Assembly: GCF_010994095.1 (NCBI RefSeq)
Contig: NZ_WJYO01000003.1
Coordinates: forward strand, 62,001-126,000
Source: Mumia xiangluensis
GTDB taxonomy: Bacteria; Actinomycetota; Actinomycetes; Propionibacteriales; Nocardioidaceae
DNA length: 64,000 nt
Direction of reading: 5' to 3'
This document shows, piece by piece, positions 31,874 to 40,008 of the stretch. The notes under the pieces are model-generated. The model was given only the letters and a program-made list of their open reading frames with translations. It ran no database searches and had not been told where the DNA came from. Made by a program: the position numbers and the translations under genes. Position 1 is the first letter of the stretch, and the number at the start of each line of letters is the position of its first letter.

Positions 31874-32755
31874 TCAGTCGGAGTCGGGCACCTCGCTCGG
31901 CCGCGGGGGCCTGCGCGTGACGACGACGGCGAGCCCTCCCAGGATCAGCGCGAGCCCTGCATAGACCCCCACGCCAGGCGCCTGACCGAGCATCGCGGTC
32001 GCGAGCAGCGCCGCTCCCGGGACCTCGATCAAGAGGATCAGCGACACCAGCATCGGGCTCATCACCGCGAGGAGATGGTTGATGAGTGAGTGCCCGAGAA
32101 GCTGCGCGGTGACCGTCACCGCCAGGATGCCCGCCCACGCCTGGGCGCTGAAGCCGACCAGCGGTACGCCGCCGACCAGGCACCCGATCAACAGGATCAC
32201 CGCGCAGGAGCCGTAGCAGAGGAACGTGTACGTGGTCGTGGACAGCGACTCCCGCGCCCGCGCCCCGGTGATGGTGTAGATCGCCGCCGTCAGCCCGCCG
32301 ACGAGCGCGAGCAGGTCGCCGATCAGCGCGTCGCGCGACAGCGTCAGGTCCACCCCGGTGATGACGAGGACCCCGCTGAACGCCAGCCCGACACCGAGCA
32401 GGACCGCCGGCGCGATCGCCTTCCCGCGCAGCCGGTCGATGAGGGCGATCCAGCCCACCTGCATCGACACGAGCGCGATGGCAGCGGCGACCGACGTCAG
32501 CTTGAGCGCGGTCACCCAGGTCGCGAAGTGGGCGGCCAGCGCTGCCCCCGCGAACAGACACGTACGCACGTCGGCGCGGGTCATCGTCCGGAGCTCGCGC
32601 CGGTTGCGCGTGGTGAGGACGGCCGGCAGCAGGACGGCCTCGGCGAGGGCGTTGCGCCAGAACGCGATCGCGAGCGCCGGTGCCGGTGTCCCCGCCATCA
32701 GCGGACCCGACAGGGACACGCCGAGCACGGCGACGGCGGCGAGGAGGACGTTCAC
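31874..32755 (-). CDS. EamA/DMT-family transporter
   Basis: A 293-residue membrane protein with ten predicted hydrophobic helices in two EamA repeats, beginning 'NVLLAAVAVLGVSLSGPLMA'. Drug/metabolite transporters of this type export amino acids or metabolites. The start is GTG at 32755: CATACT on the minus strand (32762-32767) is seven bases from it, so the message is probably leaderless. It is divergent from the 184-residue gene with 79 bases between starts. Substrate unknown. Confidence 0.87.
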   Translation of the reverse strand: MNVLLAAVAVLGVSLSGPLMAGTPAPALAIAFWRNALAEAVLLPAVLTTRNRRELRTMTRADVRTCLFAGAALAAHFATWVTALKLTSVAAAIALVSMQVGWIALIDRLRGKAIAPAVLLGVGLAFSGVLVITGVDLTLSRDALIGDLLALVGGLTAAIYTITGARARESLSTTTYTFLCYGSCAVILLIGCLVGGVPLVGFSAQAWAGILAVTVTAQLLGHSLINHLLAVMSPMLVSLILLIEVPGAALLATAMLGQAPGVGVYAGLALILGGLAVVVTRRPPRPSEVPDSD

Positions 32756-32761
32756 CTCGGC

Positions 32762-32827
32762 AGTATGCGCTGCGGCGTACGGCCCCCGGTCGACGACCAC
32801 CGCCCCGTGGCTGGGGACGCCTATGCT
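32762..32827. promoter_or_regulatory. Divergent leaderless promoters of EamA and 184-aa genes
   Basis: Minus strand: CATACT at 32762-32767 for the GTG at 32755. Plus strand: TATGCT at 32822-32827, eight bases before the ATG at 32835. Both -10 boxes are at the leaderless distance. Confidence 0.5.
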
Positions 32828-32834
32828 GTCGCTC

Positions 32835-33389
32835 ATGGAGCCTGTCGAGCCTGTCGCCGACTTCGATGCCCTGTTCCGCCGAGCCTTCGTGGCGGAGGTC
32901 GCCAAGAAGTCGGGGCTGCTCTGGATCCTGTACGCCGGCACCTGGCACCCCGTCTGGCACGTGTGGCACGGAGACGCCGTCTGCGTCGTCGCCGGTGGTG
33001 ACGAGCAGCCGCTGCCGGGGATCAGTGGCGAGCGCGAGGTCGTGCTCGACCTCCGCGCGAAGTCGACCCGCGCCCAGGTCGCGAAGGTCCGGGCCGACGT
33101 CGAGGTCATCAGCCCCGACCACCCGGACTGGGACGACATCACGGCCGCGCTCGCCGCCGACCGCCTCAACCTGTTCGAGGCGGACGAGGCTGCCGCGCGG
33201 TGGGCCCGCGAGTGCGTCGTCGTCCGGCTGCGGCCGACCGACCTCCTCGCCTCGCCAGGCGGAGGGCTCGGCGACTCGGACCAGCGCGAACGTCCGTTGG
33301 AGTCGCCCGCCCGGACCGTACGCGCCAGGCCGTTCTCCTTGCACCGGCAGCGCCGCGCGCCCCGGCTGTCCGAGCCGACGGACTCATGA
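32835..33389 (+). CDS. Hypothetical protein, 184 aa, coupled to molybdoenzyme gene
   Basis: Not recognised. It is a soluble 184-residue protein. The first 130 residues are a compact alpha/beta region ('WILYAGTWHPVWHVWHGDAV'), somewhat like split-barrel flavin folds in pattern but with no diagnostic motif. The last 50 are Arg/Pro-rich and look disordered. Its stop overlaps the ATG of the FdhF/YdeP gene by four bases, so the two are made together; a chaperone or partner role for the molybdoenzyme is possible. It is not FdhD: no CxxC sulfurtransferase motif. Confidence 0.65.
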   Translation: MEPVEPVADFDALFRRAFVAEVAKKSGLLWILYAGTWHPVWHVWHGDAVCVVAGGDEQPLPGISGEREVVLDLRAKSTRAQVAKVRADVEVISPDHPDWDDITAALAADRLNLFEADEAAARWARECVVVRLRPTDLLASPGGGLGDSDQRERPLESPARTVRARPFSLHRQRRAPRLSEPTDS

Positions 33390-35638
33390 CCGACCCCGAG
33401 CTGGAGGTCGGCCGTCCGAAGAAGGCTGCCGCAGGCGTCACGGGTGTCGCCGTCGCGCTGGACCGCGCCGTCCGGGCGATGGGACCCGTGCGCGCGACGA
33501 AGACGCTCCGTCAGCTCAACCAGGTCGGCGGGTTCGACTGCCCGAGCTGCGCCTGGCCGGATCCCGAGCACCGGTCGGTCGCGGAGTTCTGCGAGAACGG
33601 CGCCAAGGCCGTCGCGGAGGAGGCGACCCGCCGTCGCGCGACGCCCGACCTGTTCGCGTCGCACTCGATCGCCGCGCTGGCCGCCCACGACGAGATGTGG
33701 CTCGGCCAGCAGGGTCGCCTCACGCATCCGATGGTGAAACGACCTGGAGCGACGCACTACGAGCCGATCGGCTGGCACGACGCGTTCGACCTGATCGCAG
33801 AGCATCTCGCCGCGCTCGACTCGCCCGACGAGGCGGCGTTCTACACCTCGGGCCGCGCCTCGAACGAGGCCGCCTACTCCTATCAGCTGTTCGCCCGCGC
33901 CTTCGGCACCAACAACCTGCCGGACTGCTCGAACATGTGCCACGAGTCCACCGGCGTAGCGCTGCAGGAGACGATCGGCATCGGCAAGGGCAGCGTCCAG
34001 CTGCACGACCTGTACGACGCGGAGCTGATCGTGGTCGCGGGACAGAACCCCGGGACCAACCATCCCCGCATGTTGAGCGCGCTCGAGACCGCCAAGCGCC
34101 GCGGGGCCAGGATCCTCGTGATCAACCCGCTGCGCGAGACCGGCCTGGTCGCGTTCAAGAACCCGCAGAAGGCCCGGGGGGTCGTCGGGTCCGGCACCCC
34201 GTTGGCGGACCTCCACCTCCCGGTGCGCGTCAACGGCGATCTCGCGCTGCTGCAGGCGATCGGGTCGCTGCTGGTCGAGTGGGACGCGATCGACCACGAC
34301 TTCGTCGCGCGGCACACTCGTGGTTACCCCGCCTGGGCCGCCCACGTCGCGGCCGTCGACTGGGCGGTGGTCGAGTCGGCGACCGGTCTGACGCGGGGCC
34401 AGATCACCGAGGCCGCCGAGATGCTGCGGGGCTCGAAGGCGACGATCTGGTGCTGGGCGATGGGCCTCACCCAGCACCGCAACGCGGTCGCCACGATCAA
34501 GGAGGTCGTCAACCTCGCGCTCGTCCGCGGCGACATCGGCCGGCGCGGGGCGGGGCTGTGCCCGGTACGCGGCCACTCGAACGTGCAGGGCGACCGGTCG
34601 ATGGGGATCTGGGAGCGCCCTCCGCAGCACTTCCTCGACACGCTCGCGCGCGAGTACGCGTTCGAGCCACCGCGCGAGCACGGCTACGACACGGTCGATG
34701 CGATCCGGGCGATGCGCGACGGTCGCGTGAAGGTGTTCATGGCGCTCGGGGGCAACTTCGTCCAGGCAGCGCCCGACACCGGCGTGACCGCGGACGCGCT
34801 GCGGCGTACGGACCTCACCGTGCAGGTGTCCACCAAGCTCAACCGCTCGCACCTGGTCTGCGGTCGCACCGCGCTCATCCTCCCCACCCTCGGCCGCACC
34901 GAGATCGACCGCCGTCCGTCCGGTGAGCAGCACGTGACCGTCGAGGACTCGATGTCAGTCGTCCACGCGTCGCGCGGAAGCCTCGAGCCGGCGGGCGAGA
35001 TGCTGCTGTCGGAGACGGCGATCGTGTGCCACGTCGCGGAGCACACGCTGGCGCGTCGCCCCGGCGCGCCGCAGATCGACTGGGCGGCGATGCGCGACGA
35101 CTACACCGTCGTACGCCGCCACATCGCGCGGGTCGTGCCCGGGTGCGCCGGGTACGAGGCGAACACCGACCGGCAGGGCGGCTTCGTGATGCCGCACCCG
35201 CCCCGGGACTCGCTGACGTTCCCGACACCGGCGGGCGCGGCCGTGCTCACCGTCTCTCCGATCGACGTGCTCCAGGTGCCGGACGGGCACCTCCTCCTTC
35301 AGACGCTGCGCAGCCACGACCAGTTCAACACCACCATCTACGGGCTGTCCGACCGCTACCGCGGGATCGAGGGCGGGCGCCACGTCGTCTTCGTCCACCG
35401 CGAGGACATCGCGACACTCGGGTACGACGACGGTGACGTGGTCGACCTGGTGTCGGTGGCCGAGGACGGCTCCGAACGGCGCGCGCCGGCGTTCCGGGTC
35501 GTCGCCTACGACGTGCCTCGCGGGACGGCCGCCGCGTACTACCCGGAGACCAACCCGCTGGTACCGCTGGACTCGGTCGCGGTGGGGTCGAACACCCCGA
35601 CGTCGAAGTCGGTCGTGGTGCGGCTGGAGCGCCGCTAG
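33386..35638 (+). CDS. FdhF/YdeP-family molybdopterin oxidoreductase
   Basis: A 750-residue bis-MGD enzyme related to formate dehydrogenase H and E. coli YdeP. A short 'CPSCAW' lies near residue 52, but the full N-terminal four-Cys [4Fe-4S] motif of FDH-H is absent. 'DCSNMCHESTG' near residue 182 places a Cys where FDH-H has selenocysteine. 'LCPVRGHSNVQGDR' near 390 and the C-terminal molydop-binding region ('LQTLRSHDQFNTTIYG') are typical. Physiological substrate of the family is unsettled; YdeP is linked to acid resistance. It is translated from an ATGA overlap with the preceding gene. Confidence 0.9.
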   Translation: MTDPELEVGRPKKAAAGVTGVAVALDRAVRAMGPVRATKTLRQLNQVGGFDCPSCAWPDPEHRSVAEFCENGAKAVAEEATRRRATPDLFASHSIAALAAHDEMWLGQQGRLTHPMVKRPGATHYEPIGWHDAFDLIAEHLAALDSPDEAAFYTSGRASNEAAYSYQLFARAFGTNNLPDCSNMCHESTGVALQETIGIGKGSVQLHDLYDAELIVVAGQNPGTNHPRMLSALETAKRRGARILVINPLRETGLVAFKNPQKARGVVGSGTPLADLHLPVRVNGDLALLQAIGSLLVEWDAIDHDFVARHTRGYPAWAAHVAAVDWAVVESATGLTRGQITEAAEMLRGSKATIWCWAMGLTQHRNAVATIKEVVNLALVRGDIGRRGAGLCPVRGHSNVQGDRSMGIWERPPQHFLDTLAREYAFEPPREHGYDTVDAIRAMRDGRVKVFMALGGNFVQAAPDTGVTADALRRTDLTVQVSTKLNRSHLVCGRTALILPTLGRTEIDRRPSGEQHVTVEDSMSVVHASRGSLEPAGEMLLSETAIVCHVAEHTLARRPGAPQIDWAAMRDDYTVVRRHIARVVPGCAGYEANTDRQGGFVMPHPPRDSLTFPTPAGAAVLTVSPIDVLQVPDGHLLLQTLRSHDQFNTTIYGLSDRYRGIEGGRHVVFVHREDIATLGYDDGDVVDLVSVAEDGSERRAPAFRVVAYDVPRGTAAAYYPETNPLVPLDSVAVGSNTPTSKSVVVRLERR

Positions 35639-35714
35639 ACCCCAGCGAGATCGTTGAAACCCATACCACATGACCGCGATGCGAGGGATGGACCTTTCAT
35701 CGGTTATCTTTCTG

Positions 35715-35739
35715 TAGCATCGTTCGTCCTGCCAGGAAG
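35715..35739 (+). promoter_or_regulatory. Promoter and RBS of secreted-protein gene
   Basis: TAGCAT (35715-35720) in an AT-rich stretch, followed by AGGAAGG (35733-35739) nine bases before the GTG start. Unlike many neighbours this gene has a conventional leader. Confidence 0.5.
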
Positions 35740-35748
35740 GCACCCCCT

Positions 35749-36498
35749 GTGAAGACCCTCCTCAAGCGCGCCTCCGCCGTCGTGGCGGGTGGCGCTCTCG
35801 CGTTCTCCGGCCTCGCGGTCGCGTCCGCCGCCCCGGCCGCCGCCGCGGTGTCCCCGGTCGACGTCACCGGCATCAAGGTCTACCCGTCGTACGGCGGCAC
35901 GGCCATCAACGCGTCGACGAAGGGCTACCGGATCGCGACGACCGCGCGCCAGGTCGCCCCCATCCCTTACTCGGCGACCATCTACGTCGACGTCTACCGG
36001 GCTGGCACGCGTGTCGCCGCGAACGTCCAGGCCGCCTACATCGGCTCGGGCTACACCAACATGACCGGCTATCTCACGGTCCAGAACAGCTGGGGTCGTG
36101 GCCCGTTCTACGTCTCCAACGTGCGGGTCCAGTGGAACGACGCCAACTACGTCAAGCAGACCGCAGTCGACTCCAGCGTCGCCGGCCGCACGTTCTCGGT
36201 GAAGTCCGGCCTCAAGGCCAGCGGCAAGGTCCGCTACTGGTACGGCTCCTCCAAGAAGGTCGCCAACATCAAGCTCCAGCGCTTCTCGTCCAACGGGAAG
36301 TACACGAACTACAAGACCAAGGTCAAGCTGCAGCGCAAGAAGAGCGGCAAGTGGCGCACGGTCAAGACCCTCAAGCTCAACAGCAAGGGCAAGGCCAAGT
36401 ACACCTTCCGCTCGTCGAAGAAGTACAAGTACCGGTTCGTCGTGAAGGGCACCTCCACCACGGCCGGCGGTGTCTTCACCACCTACGGCAAGGCCTGA
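35749..36498 (+). CDS. Secreted Lys/Tyr-rich protein of unknown function
   Basis: A 249-residue exported protein. A Sec signal peptide ends near residue 33 ('VASAAPAAAAVSP'). The mature part has a Tyr/Thr-rich beta domain (about 35-150) and a strongly basic C-terminal domain (about 155-249) with repeated Lys/Tyr motifs such as 'SGKVRYWYGSSKKVAN' and 'SSKKYKYRFVVKG'. The basic domain resembles the Ig-like repeats of actinobacterial wall-associated proteins and could bind anionic wall polymers. Monocistronic: its own promoter precedes it and a hairpin follows it. Confidence 0.75.
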   Translation: MKTLLKRASAVVAGGALAFSGLAVASAAPAAAAVSPVDVTGIKVYPSYGGTAINASTKGYRIATTARQVAPIPYSATIYVDVYRAGTRVAANVQAAYIGSGYTNMTGYLTVQNSWGRGPFYVSNVRVQWNDANYVKQTAVDSSVAGRTFSVKSGLKASGKVRYWYGSSKKVANIKLQRFSSNGKYTNYKTKVKLQRKKSGKWRTVKTLKLNSKGKAKYTFRSSKKYKYRFVVKGTSTTAGGVFTTYGKA

Positions 36499-36525
36499 CA
36501 CAGGTCGCTCGCCCGAGCACTCCTT

Positions 36526-36562
36526 CGACGCCCCGTCACCGCGCAGCGGTGGCGGGGCGTCG
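36526..36562 (+). terminator. Hairpin terminator after secreted-protein gene
   Basis: Seventeen-base arms (36526-36542 and 36546-36562, stem starting CGACGCCCCG) with one G-U pair and a three-base loop, 27 bases past the stop. Confidence 0.75.
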
Positions 36563-36590
36563 TACGTCCGGCGCGGGAGCAGACCACGGC

Positions 36591-36596
36591 TAGGCT
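36591..36596 (+). promoter_or_regulatory. Leaderless -10 box of MgtE-N/CBS gene
   Basis: TAGGCT ends six bases before the GTG at 36603; no Shine-Dalgarno sequence is present. Confidence 0.6.
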
Positions 36597-36602
36597 GACC
36601 CC

Positions 36603-37850
36603 GTGACCTCGACGAGCCGCATCTTCCTCGCCAGGCTGGCGGGGCATGCCGTCTTCGACCCCGCTGGCGACCAGGTCGGCAAGCTGCGTGACGTCGTCGT
36701 CACCCAACGCAGCGCCGGCCGGCTCCCTCGTGTCCTCGGCCTGGTGATCGAGGTGCTGGGGCGTCGGCGCGTGTTCCTCCCGATGACGCGGGTGACGTCG
36801 CTGGACGGCGGGCAGATCATCACGACGGGGGTCCTCAACCTTCGGAGGTTCGAGAAGCGGCAGACCGAGACGCTGGTCTTCGGTGAGTTCTTCGACCGGA
36901 CGGTCAACGTGCCGTCGCTGGGACTGACGGGCGACGTGTACGACGTCGCCATGGAGGAGGACCGCAGCCACGACTGGCACCTCTCCGACGTCGCCGTCCG
37001 CGAGCGCTCGAAGCGGTTCAGCCGACGCGGCCACGGCGTCGTCGTCGCCTGGAACGACGTGGCCGACCTCACGGGAGAGCAGCCCTCGCAGGGCGCCACG
37101 CACCTGCTCGCCACGATGGACACGATGCGCCCGGCCGACCTCGCCAACGCGCTGCGAGAGCTGCCGGTCCAGCGCCGTACGCAGATCGCCGCCGAGCTCG
37201 ACGACGAGCGGCTCGCCGACGTCCTCGAGGAGATGCCCGAGGGCGCCCAGGTCGAGATCCTCGGGCGCCTCGATCCCGAGCGCGCCGCCGACGTCCTCGA
37301 GGAGATGTCCCCCGACGACGCGGCCGACGTGATCGCGGAGCTGCCGCTCGAGACCGCCGAGGCGCTGCTCGCGCTCATGGAGCCCGACGAGGCGGAGGAC
37401 GTCCGACGCCTCATGGTCTACGAGGAGGGCACGGCCGGCGGCCTCATGACCTCGGACGCGGTGATCCTCCCCCCGGATGCGACCCTCGCCGAGGGACTCG
37501 CCCGGATCCGGGAGCCCGAGCTGTCGCCGTCGCTCGCTGCCCTCGTGTACGTCGCCCGGACGCCGGTCGAGACACCGACGGGGCGCTTCCTCGGCGTGGT
37601 GCATTTCCAGCACCTGCTCCGTGAACCCCCGTCGTCACTGGTCGGAGCCATCGCCGTCAACGACATCGACTGGCCGCGCCCCGACACGTCGCTGCACGAG
37701 GTCGCCCGCATCCTCGCGACGTACAACCTGGTGGCGTGTCCCGTCGTCGACGAGTCCAACCACCTCGTCGGCGCGATCACGGTCGACGACGTCCTGGACG
37801 AGCTGCTGCCCGAGGGTTGGCGCGACCACGAGTCAGAGGTCGTTCGATGA
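36603..37850 (+). CDS. MgtE N-domain and CBS-domain protein without channel domain
   Basis: A 415-residue cytosolic protein. Residues 1-130 look like PRC-barrel modules ('DPAGDQVGKLRDVVV'); residues about 175-280 are an MgtE N-terminal superhelix ('LDPERAADVLEEMSPDDAAD'); residues 280-410 are two CBS domains ending 'LVGAITVDDVLDELLPEGW'. The transmembrane Mg2+ channel of MgtE is absent. The architecture matches mycobacterial Rv1232c, which also sits near mrp. It may sense Mg2+ or adenine nucleotides for a partner. GTG start, leaderless. It overlaps the DUF1003 gene by four bases. Confidence 0.85.
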   Translation: MTSTSRIFLARLAGHAVFDPAGDQVGKLRDVVVTQRSAGRLPRVLGLVIEVLGRRRVFLPMTRVTSLDGGQIITTGVLNLRRFEKRQTETLVFGEFFDRTVNVPSLGLTGDVYDVAMEEDRSHDWHLSDVAVRERSKRFSRRGHGVVVAWNDVADLTGEQPSQGATHLLATMDTMRPADLANALRELPVQRRTQIAAELDDERLADVLEEMPEGAQVEILGRLDPERAADVLEEMSPDDAADVIAELPLETAEALLALMEPDEAEDVRRLMVYEEGTAGGLMTSDAVILPPDATLAEGLARIREPELSPSLAALVYVARTPVETPTGRFLGVVHFQHLLREPPSSLVGAIAVNDIDWPRPDTSLHEVARILATYNLVACPVVDESNHLVGAITVDDVLDELLPEGWRDHESEVVR

Positions 37851-38392
37851 GCGACCGCGAAGATCGTCGCGTCCGGCTCGACCAGCCGCGCGAGGCCGGT
37901 CGAGGCTGGCGCCGCGAGGGGCGGCGCCGGATGGACGCCGAGACGTTCGGCAAGTTCGCCGAGGGGTTCGCGCGGTTCATGGGGACGGCGACGTTCATCG
38001 CGTGGATGACGGTGTTCGTCGCGGCGTGGATCCTCTGGAACACGCTCGCACCTACCTCGTGGCGCTTCGACGAGTTCCCGTTCATCTTCCTCACGCTGAT
38101 GTTGTCGCTGCAGGCCTCGTACGCCGCGCCGCTGATCCTGCTCGCCCAGAACCGCCAGGAGGCGCGTGACCGGGTGACCCAGGAGCAGGACCGCGAGCAG
38201 ACCGCCCGGGCCCACGCCGACATGCAGTTCCTGGCGCGCGAGGTCGCGAGCCTCCGGCTGGCGCTGGGCGAGGTCGCGACGCGCGACTTCATGCGCTCGG
38301 AGCTGCGCGGGCTCGTCAGCGACCTCGAGGACCGGCTGGCGGGCGGCGAGGAGGAGCCGACCGACGGGCTGGCCGACCCGACCCCTCGGTGA
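37847..38392 (+). CDS. DUF1003 membrane protein
   Basis: A 181-residue protein with a basic N-terminus, two membrane segments at about 55-115 ('ATFIAWMTVFVAAWILWNT') and a C-terminal coiled coil rich in Glu/Arg. It belongs to DUF1003, function unknown. It is translationally coupled (ATGA) to the MgtE-N/CBS gene, and could be its membrane partner; that is inference. The mycobacterial locus has the same pair. Confidence 0.85.
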   Translation: MSDREDRRVRLDQPREAGRGWRREGRRRMDAETFGKFAEGFARFMGTATFIAWMTVFVAAWILWNTLAPTSWRFDEFPFIFLTLMLSLQASYAAPLILLAQNRQEARDRVTQEQDREQTARAHADMQFLAREVASLRLALGEVATRDFMRSELRGLVSDLEDRLAGGEEEPTDGLADPTPR

Positions 38393-38407
38393 TGCCCACC
38401 ACGCACG

Positions 38408-38413
38408 TAGCAT
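38408..38413 (+). promoter_or_regulatory. Leaderless -10 box of mrp
   Basis: TAGCAT ends seven bases before the ATG at 38421; no ribosome-binding site between. Confidence 0.5.
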
Positions 38414-38420
38414 CGGAGTC

Positions 38421-39566
38421 ATGCCCGTAGAGACCGTGGTGAATCCCGACGCCGTCAACCAGGCGCTGTCGACCGTCAACGACCCCGAGATCCGCCGACC
38501 GATCACCGAGATCGGCATGGTGGACCGGGTCGAGATCGACGGCGGGTCCGTCACCGTGCACCTGCTGCTGACCGTCGCCGGCTGCCCGCTCAAGGACACC
38601 CTGACGCGCGACGTCACCGCGGCCGTGTCCAAGGTCGACGGCGTCTCCGACGTGAGCGTCCCGATGGGCGTCATGAACGACGACCAGCGCAAGAACCTCC
38701 AGGAGGTCCTGCGCGGTGGGCAGGCGCAGCGCGAGATCCCGTTCGCGGCCCCCGGCTCCCTCACCAAGGTCTACGCGATCGCGTCGGGCAAGGGTGGTGT
38801 CGGCAAGTCGTCGGTCACCGTCAACCTCGCCGCGGCGCTCGTCGCGCAGGGCCTGAAGGTCGGCATCGTCGACGCCGACATCTACGGACACTCGATCCCC
38901 GACATGCTCGGCGTCGGCGACGCCCGGCCGACGCAGGTCGAGGACATGATCATGCCCGTGCCCGTCGGCGGCATGCAGGTCATGAGCATCGGCATGCTCA
39001 AGCCGCGCAAGGACCAGGTCGTGGCGTGGCGCGGACCGATGCTGGACCGTGCTCTCGTGCAGATGCTGTCCGACGTCTACTGGGGCGACCTCGACGCGCT
39101 GCTCCTCGACCTCCCGCCCGGCACCGGTGACATGGCCATCAGCCTCGGCCAGCACCTCCCCAACGCCGAGGTCGTCGTCGTGACCACGCCGCAGGAGGCC
39201 GCCGCGTCGGTCGCCGAGCGCGCGGGCACGATGGCGTCGATGATGCACCAGCGCGTCGTCGGGGTCGTCGAGAACATGTCGTGGCTCGAGCTCCCGAACG
39301 GCGACCGCATGGAGGTCTTCGGGTCCGGCGGTGGCCAGCAGGTCGCCACCACGCTCAGCCAGCGACTCGGCTACGACGTGCCGCTGCTCGGCCAGATCCC
39401 GCTCGACGAGCAGATGCGGGTCGGCGGCGACACCGGCGTCCCCATCGTCGACGAGGCTCCGGACAGTGCGGCCGGCAAGGCCCTGCTGCAGGTCGCGCAG
39501 ACGCTGTCGGGTCGCGCTCGTGGTCTCGCGGGCATGCAGCTCGGCCTCTCGCCCACCGGCCGCTGA
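38421..39566 (+). CDS. mrp: Mrp/NBP35-family iron-sulfur cluster carrier ATPase
   Basis: A 381-residue P-loop protein that assembles or carries [4Fe-4S] clusters. An N-terminal MIP18 (DUF59) domain spans about 1-95 ('EIRRPITEIGMVDRVEIDGG'). The deviant Walker A 'SGKGGVGKSSVTVNLA' is near residue 120, Walker B 'LLLDLPPGTGDMAI' near 230, and 'VENMSWL' near 284. The usual C-terminal CxxC of Mrp/ApbC is not seen, as in several actinobacterial orthologues such as Rv1229c. Cytosolic. Confidence 0.93.
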   Translation: MPVETVVNPDAVNQALSTVNDPEIRRPITEIGMVDRVEIDGGSVTVHLLLTVAGCPLKDTLTRDVTAAVSKVDGVSDVSVPMGVMNDDQRKNLQEVLRGGQAQREIPFAAPGSLTKVYAIASGKGGVGKSSVTVNLAAALVAQGLKVGIVDADIYGHSIPDMLGVGDARPTQVEDMIMPVPVGGMQVMSIGMLKPRKDQVVAWRGPMLDRALVQMLSDVYWGDLDALLLDLPPGTGDMAISLGQHLPNAEVVVVTTPQEAAASVAERAGTMASMMHQRVVGVVENMSWLELPNGDRMEVFGSGGGQQVATTLSQRLGYDVPLLGQIPLDEQMRVGGDTGVPIVDEAPDSAAGKALLQVAQTLSGRARGLAGMQLGLSPTGR

Positions 39567-39586
39567 CCCGCTGCCGGTCTACGGGC

Positions 39587-39592
39587 TAGGCT
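39587..39592 (+). promoter_or_regulatory. Leaderless -10 box of tatB
   Basis: TAGGCT with its last T seven bases before the A of the ATG at 39599, in the 32-base gap after mrp. Confidence 0.6.
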
Positions 39593-39598
39593 TCCCGC

Positions 39599-39943
39599 AT
39601 GCTCGACATCGGGATTCCGGAGATGATGGTGATCGCCATCGTCGCGATCGTGGTCTTCGGGCCGGAGCGACTCCCCGAGTTCGCGCGTCAGCTCGGCCGG
39701 CTCGTGCGCACCGTCCGCCAGATGGCCGACAACGCCAAGGCTGACCTCCAGCGCGAGATGGGCGACGACTACACGTCCCTGCGCGACGAGCTGAAGGGCC
39801 TCGACCCGCGCGAGATGATCAAGGGCGCCGTCGACTCCGACCCGGACGACGACGACGACGAGCCCTCGTCGGCAGCGAAGTCGCCCGGCCAGCGCCCGCT
39901 GGCGGCCGGGGAGCCTGCGCCGTTCGACGTCGACGCCACCTGA
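39599..39943 (+). CDS. tatB: Sec-independent protein translocase subunit TatB
   Basis: A 114-residue TatA/B-family protein: one N-terminal membrane helix 'MMVIAIVAIVVFGPERLPEF' with the FGPxRLP hinge, an amphipathic helix to about residue 55, then an acidic disordered tail with a run of Asp. The Glu at the start of the helix ('GIPEM') is the TatB-type residue, and the position near sigE and mrp matches Rv1224 of M. tuberculosis. It recognises twin-arginine signal peptides together with TatC. Confidence 0.9.
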   Translation: MLDIGIPEMMVIAIVAIVVFGPERLPEFARQLGRLVRTVRQMADNAKADLQREMGDDYTSLRDELKGLDPREMIKGAVDSDPDDDDDEPSSAAKSPGQRPLAAGEPAPFDVDAT

Positions 39944-40008
39944 GACTGCCGAGCTGGCCGTACGACCGGCTGCACCGCGGCGACCCGGCACCGTACGACG
40001 ACGACGGC

